From Colivivens sp963640465 (GTDB lineage Bacteria > Bacteroidota > Bacteroidia > Bacteroidales > Bacteroidaceae), in assembly GCA_963640465.1 (NCBI GenBank), contig CAVHYP010000023.1, forward strand, positions 1-37,396: a DNA stretch of 37,396 bases, written 5' to 3'. This document shows positions 34,268 through 37,396 of the stretch, piece by piece (the first letter of the stretch is position 1; every line of letters begins with the position of its first letter). A model generated the notes under the pieces. It had not been told where the DNA came from, searched no databases, and was given only the letters and a program-made list of their open reading frames with translations. The position numbers and the translations under genes were made by a program.

Positions 34268-34300
34268 ATAGTGGATTCAGCTGTTTTCCGTTGCATTTCA

Positions 34301-34324
34301 GACGTTTTTGCAGTCGGAAACGTC
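34301..34324. promoter_or_regulatory. inverted repeat upstream of the nupG-like gene (possible operator)
   Basis: GACGTTT (34301-34307) and AAACGTC (34318-34324) form a 7-bp inverted repeat with 10-nt spacing. Its right arm lies where the -33 element of the downstream promoter is expected. No U-tract follows, so an operator is as likely as a terminator. Confidence 0.35.
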
Positions 34325-34344
34325 GAATAAACCGAAAAAAAGGC

Positions 34345-34352
34345 TATCTTTG
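34345..34352 (+). promoter_or_regulatory. -7 box of the nupG-like gene
   Basis: TATCTTTG, 44 nt before the ATG at 34397. No TTG at 19-21 nt upstream, which would suit an activator-dependent promoter. Confidence 0.55.
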
Positions 34353-34396
34353 CTTGTTCAAATCGATTCGTTTAATCAAAAATGTAGAAAAATAAT

Positions 34397-35695
34397 ATGG
34401 GAATAGGTAACTCTGGCGCTGTAAAGTTCCGCCTAATTGTAATGAATTTCCTCATCTTTGCTGTATGGGGAGCGTATCTTTGTTCTCTGGGTGTTTATCT
34501 TGGCAATATAGGGATGGGTCCGCAGATTGGCGCGTTCTTCGCCATTCAGGGCATCGTGTCGTTGTTCATGCCTGCTTTGATGGGAATTGTTGCCGACAGA
34601 TGGGTTCCGGCACAGAAACTGCTTGGATATTGCCATCTGCTGAGTGCATTGTTTATGGCAGCAGCCGGATATGTGGGCATCACGAACGAAAATCCATCGT
34701 TCAACCAGCTCTTTTGGCTTTATTCCGCCAGCGTGGCATTCTTCATGCCTACAATCGCACTGGGCAATTCAGTGTCCTACAATGCACTGACTCGTGCCGG
34801 ACTCGACACCGTGAAGGATTTTCCGCCGATTCGAGTGTTTGGAACCATAGGTTTCATCATTTCCATGTGGATAGTTGACCTCACCGACTTCAAGGAGAAC
34901 TACATGCAGCTGTTCGTGTCTGCAGCATGGAGCGTCATCCTCGGATTCTATGCTTTCACCCTGCCAAACTGTCCTGTAAGCAATGTAGCAAAGGGCGCAT
35001 CGTGGATTGACACCCTTGGACTGCGTGCCTTCGTGCTTTTCAAGCATCGCAAGATGGCGATATTCTTCATCTTCTCCTTCCTGCTTGGCATGTGTCTGCA
35101 GGTGACCAATGGTTTTGCCGGCACATTCCTCGGTGATTTCGGCAGCATAGCTGAATACACCGACACCTTTGCTGTGAAGCACAACATCATCCTCTCGTCA
35201 CTTTCGCAGATTTCCGAAACCCTCTGCATCCTGCTCATTCCGTTCTTCCTCAAGCGATTCGGTATCAAGACCGTGATGCTCATCTCAATGCTTGCATGGG
35301 TTCTGCGTTTCGGATTCTTTGGACTTGGCGACCCGGGACACGGCGTTTGGCTCTTCATCCTTTCAATGATTGTGTATGGAGTGGCATTCGACTTTTTCAA
35401 CATCTCCGGTTCGCTCTATGTTGACCAGGAAACCGATCTGCACATCCGTTCGTCAGCCCAGGGCGTGTTCATGATGATGACCAACGGACTGGGAGCAACC
35501 ATCGGTTCGTTCTGCGCCCAGGCAGTGGTCAATAAGTACGCTTACTGCTACGAAGCAACCGACCCTACACGCATGGAGGGTTGGTCCACCTGCTGGTACA
35601 TCTTCGCAGGATTTGCACTGCTGGTGGCACTCTTGTTCGTCTTCCTGTTCAAGTCAAGCCACAAGACTGAAAACGTGGCACAGAAGGCATGTTAA
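34397..35695 (+). CDS. NupG-type nucleoside:H+ symporter (MFS)
   Basis: 432-residue polytopic inner-membrane protein with 12 predicted helices. Typical Nuc_H_symport features are the N-terminal KFRLIVMNFLIFAVWGAYL, the loop PALMGIVADRWVPAQKLLG, and IRVFGTIGFI before helix 5. Helix 10-11 carries FFNISGSLYVDQETDLHIRSSAQG, a strong match to the NupG/XapB group. It imports nucleosides with protons. It follows the hybrid regulator after 129 nt and precedes hisS by 62 nt, with its own promoter box. Regulation by the adjacent regulator is an inference from position. Confidence 0.9.
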   Translation: MGIGNSGAVKFRLIVMNFLIFAVWGAYLCSLGVYLGNIGMGPQIGAFFAIQGIVSLFMPALMGIVADRWVPAQKLLGYCHLLSALFMAAAGYVGITNENPSFNQLFWLYSASVAFFMPTIALGNSVSYNALTRAGLDTVKDFPPIRVFGTIGFIISMWIVDLTDFKENYMQLFVSAAWSVILGFYAFTLPNCPVSNVAKGASWIDTLGLRAFVLFKHRKMAIFFIFSFLLGMCLQVTNGFAGTFLGDFGSIAEYTDTFAVKHNIILSSLSQISETLCILLIPFFLKRFGIKTVMLISMLAWVLRFGFFGLGDPGHGVWLFILSMIVYGVAFDFFNISGSLYVDQETDLHIRSSAQGVFMMMTNGLGATIGSFCAQAVVNKYAYCYEATDPTRMEGWSTCWYIFAGFALLVALLFVFLFKSSHKTENVAQKAC

Positions 35696-35702
35696 ATATA
35701 GG

Positions 35703-35740
35703 AATCAACAAACAACAATAACATAGAAATCAACAAGCAA
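35703..35740. repeat. 13-nt direct repeat pair before hisS
   Basis: AATCAACAAACAA (35703-35715) and AATCAACAAGCAA (35728-35740), one mismatch, 25-nt period, in the A-rich spacer between the transporter gene and hisS. Confidence 0.65.
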
Positions 35741-35757
35741 AATAAAGAATACAAGTT

Positions 35758-37119
35758 ATGGGACAGAAACCATCTATTCCAAAAGGAACACGCGACTTCT
35801 CTCCGCTGGAGATGTCAAAACGAAATTACATATTCGATACCATCAAGGAAGTGTACAGTCTGTATGGCTTCCAACAGATAGAAACACCTGCAATGGAAAA
35901 CCTCTCAACCCTCATGGGCAAATACGGAGAGGAAGGCGACAAACTGCTCTTCAAGATCCAGAATTCCGGCGATTACTTCAAGGGACTGACCGATGAAGAA
36001 CTCTTGAGCCGCAATGCCAACAAGCTGGCAAGCAAATTCTGCGAGAAGGGCTTGCGATACGATTTGACCGTGCCTTTTGCACGTTATGTCGTGATGCACC
36101 GCGATGAATTCGCCCTTCCGTTCAAGCGTTTCCAGATTCAGCCTGTGTGGCGTGCCGACCGTCCGCAGAAAGGACGTTACCGTGAGTTCTACCAGTGCGA
36201 TGCCGATGTGGTGGGTTCAGATTCACTGTTGAACGAAGTGGAACTGATGCAAATCGTAGATACGGTATTCACCAAGTTTGGCATTCGTGTCTGCATCAAG
36301 ATAAACAACCGCAAGATTCTCACAGGTATTGCCGAGTTGATAGGTCAAGCTGACAAGATAGTCGACATCACCGTTGCAATCGACAAACTCGATAAAATCG
36401 GAATCGACAACGTGAATGCAGAACTTGCCGAGGACGGCATTCCAGCCGAATCCATCGAACAATTGCAGCCTATCATCAACCTTAAGGGAAGCAACACCGA
36501 AAAGATTCAGACAATGAAAGAAGTGCTGCATGATAGTGCCATAGGCATGAAAGGCATTGAGGAAACAGAATTTATACTGAACACACTTGCTGAATCAGGA
36601 CTGAACAACCAGGTGGAACTCGACTTGACCCTTGCTCGTGGACTCAACTACTACACAGGTGCAATCTTCGAAGTGAAGGCACTCGACGTCCAGATAGGCA
36701 GCATCACCGGTGGCGGGCGCTACGATAATCTCACCGGCATATTCGGAATGCCAGGGCTGTCCGGAGTCGGCATTTCCTTCGGTGCCGACCGAATATTCGA
36801 CGTGCTCAACCAGCTCGACCTCTATCCTAGGGAATCAGTAGGCGCAACCCAAGTGCTGTTCGTCAATTTCGGCGAGGCAGAGACCTGTTATTGTCTGCCC
36901 GTCGTAGCAGCCCTGCGCAAGGCGGGAATACGTACAGCGATGTTCCCAGATGCCGTAAAACTGAAGAAGCAGATGAGTTATGCCAACACCAAGAACATCC
37001 CCTTCGTAGCAATAATAGGCGAGACCGAGATGCAGGACAACACCGTTATGGTGAAAGACATGACCACAGGCACACAGACAGCAGTCAACAAAGACAACCT
37101 GCCAGATTTCTTCAAATAG
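35758..37119 (+). CDS. hisS: Histidyl-tRNA synthetase
   Basis: 453-residue class II aminoacyl-tRNA synthetase. The N-terminus IPKGTRDFSPLEM and motif 1 region ETPAMEN are typical, motif 2 is FQIQPVWRADRPQKGRYREF, the HisRS-specific signature is LARGLNYYTGAIFE, and motif 3 is GVGISFGADRI. The C-terminal anticodon-binding domain covers ~350-453. The leader is A-rich with no Shine-Dalgarno. It is possibly cotranscribed with the transporter gene (62-nt gap) and is followed by a strong terminator. Confidence 0.97.
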   Translation: MGQKPSIPKGTRDFSPLEMSKRNYIFDTIKEVYSLYGFQQIETPAMENLSTLMGKYGEEGDKLLFKIQNSGDYFKGLTDEELLSRNANKLASKFCEKGLRYDLTVPFARYVVMHRDEFALPFKRFQIQPVWRADRPQKGRYREFYQCDADVVGSDSLLNEVELMQIVDTVFTKFGIRVCIKINNRKILTGIAELIGQADKIVDITVAIDKLDKIGIDNVNAELAEDGIPAESIEQLQPIINLKGSNTEKIQTMKEVLHDSAIGMKGIEETEFILNTLAESGLNNQVELDLTLARGLNYYTGAIFEVKALDVQIGSITGGGRYDNLTGIFGMPGLSGVGISFGADRIFDVLNQLDLYPRESVGATQVLFVNFGEAETCYCLPVVAALRKAGIRTAMFPDAVKLKKQMSYANTKNIPFVAIIGETEMQDNTVMVKDMTTGTQTAVNKDNLPDFFK

Positions 37120-37141
37120 GAACAATACAGTATAATAGTAT

Positions 37142-37189
37142 AAGGACTTTCATTGTGAGTAAAACTCATATGAAAGTCCTTTCTTTTTA
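37142..37189 (+). terminator. terminator of hisS
   Basis: AAGGACTTTCAT (37142-37153) pairs with ATGAAAGTCCTT (37170-37181). An inner GTGAGT/ACTCAT helix extends the hairpin to a 3-4 nt loop, and TCTTTTT follows. Strong intrinsic terminator. Confidence 0.92.
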
Positions 37190-37260
37190 GGGGTAAGAGG
37201 AGCGTTTCCGTGAAAGGCGAACAATGGCGATTTGAGAAGAAGCGATATGCACCGTTTTTA

Positions 37261-37283
37261 TAGGTGGGCATAATGCCCACCTA
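37261..37283. repeat. 23-nt perfect palindrome
   Basis: TAGGTGGGCAT, a single A, and ATGCCCACCTA form a perfect inverted repeat of two 11-nt arms. No U-tract follows on either strand. Its function is unknown; it lies between the hisS terminator and the mobile-element-like end. Confidence 0.7.
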
Positions 37284-37396
37284 AGGTTCTGCGACGGGGC
37301 GGACAGGAAGACCATAGTAACGGTGTGTGTGGAATGCGTAGGGCGCACCCGACAAACCCCGTGGAGAGGAAGTCCGGAGGCTAACCCAAAACTGTT
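37284..37396 (+). mobile_element. possible 5' end of a group II intron, cut by the window edge
   Basis: The last ~110 bases do not encode a protein. A GUGUG start (37323 or 37325) fits the group II intron 5' consensus GUGYG, and the following GC-rich segment with GGAAGUCCGGAGGCUAACCCAAAACUG resembles the start of intron domain I. The other window end lies within an intron, which supports the idea, but too little is present to be certain. Confidence 0.35.

Noticed and set aside
34301..34324. Intrinsic terminator of the hybrid regulator gene
   Set aside because: The 7-bp stem lacks a following U-tract and overlaps the next promoter, so it is listed as a possible operator instead.
30335..35695. 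Polysaccharide utilisation locus
   Set aside because: A hybrid regulator is present but no SusC, SusD or glycoside hydrolase gene is nearby.
36978..37280. 100-codon minus-strand frame antisense to hisS
   Set aside because: Lies opposite hisS and its terminator and has no family features.
37280..37396. RNase P RNA start, suggested by GAGAGGAAGTCC
   Set aside because: The conserved segment of RNase P RNA reads GAGGAAAGTCC with three As and is followed by a different sequence; here one A is missing and the flank GGAGGCTAACCC does not fit.

Overview
The window is a chromosomal segment from a Bacteroidota bacterium, most likely a Prevotella-like member of the Prevotellaceae. The evidence is a set of Bacteroidota promoters (a TAnnTTTG box, often with TTG 19-20 nt upstream), the absence of Shine-Dalgarno sequences, a one-piece hybrid two-component regulator, LolD, a dockerin-type repeat on a secreted protein, and malate dehydrogenase and aspartate-semialdehyde dehydrogenase of the Bacteroidota type. 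I cannot name the species.

Layout. Positions 1-90 are the 3' end of a group II intron, cut by the window edge. Next, on the minus strand (195-5150), is a very large secreted protein that joins repeated sugar-binding-like beta domains to a tyrosine phosphatase and a C-terminal dockerin. It sits behind a potentially structured leader. Diverging from it is a plus-strand operon (5556-9473) with a CPA2 cation/proton antiporter, LolD and a CvfB-like S1 protein. A two-gene glycosyltransferase operon follows on the minus strand (9718-11732), then tRNA-Asn with its own promoter and terminator, and a short ComEC-type protein. A five-gene minus-strand operon (13660-19350) carries a GNAT protein, ParE, CoaD, an S41 protease and YbeY. 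GpmI, TyrS and an aminopeptidase P follow. The aminopeptidase diverges from mdh through an overlapping bidirectional promoter. asd is next. Then comes a minus-strand glycan-decoration set (27492-30164: glycosyltransferase, LicD, cytidylyltransferase), and divergently a hybrid two-component regulator, a NupG-type nucleoside transporter and HisS. The last ~110 bases look like the beginning of another mobile RNA element, possibly a group II intron, so both ends of the window may have stopped in copies of a repeat.

Most genes are housekeeping. The less ordinary material is the phosphatase/lectin-like/dockerin protein with a recent 558-bp domain duplication and its leader, the cytidylyltransferase-LicD-glycosyltransferase set, a dispersed intergenic repeat found twice in opposite orientation, and short direct-repeat pairs (about 9-16 nt, offset 19-40 nt) in most of the longer spacers. 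No CRISPR array, toxin-antitoxin pair, prophage or SusC/SusD locus was seen.
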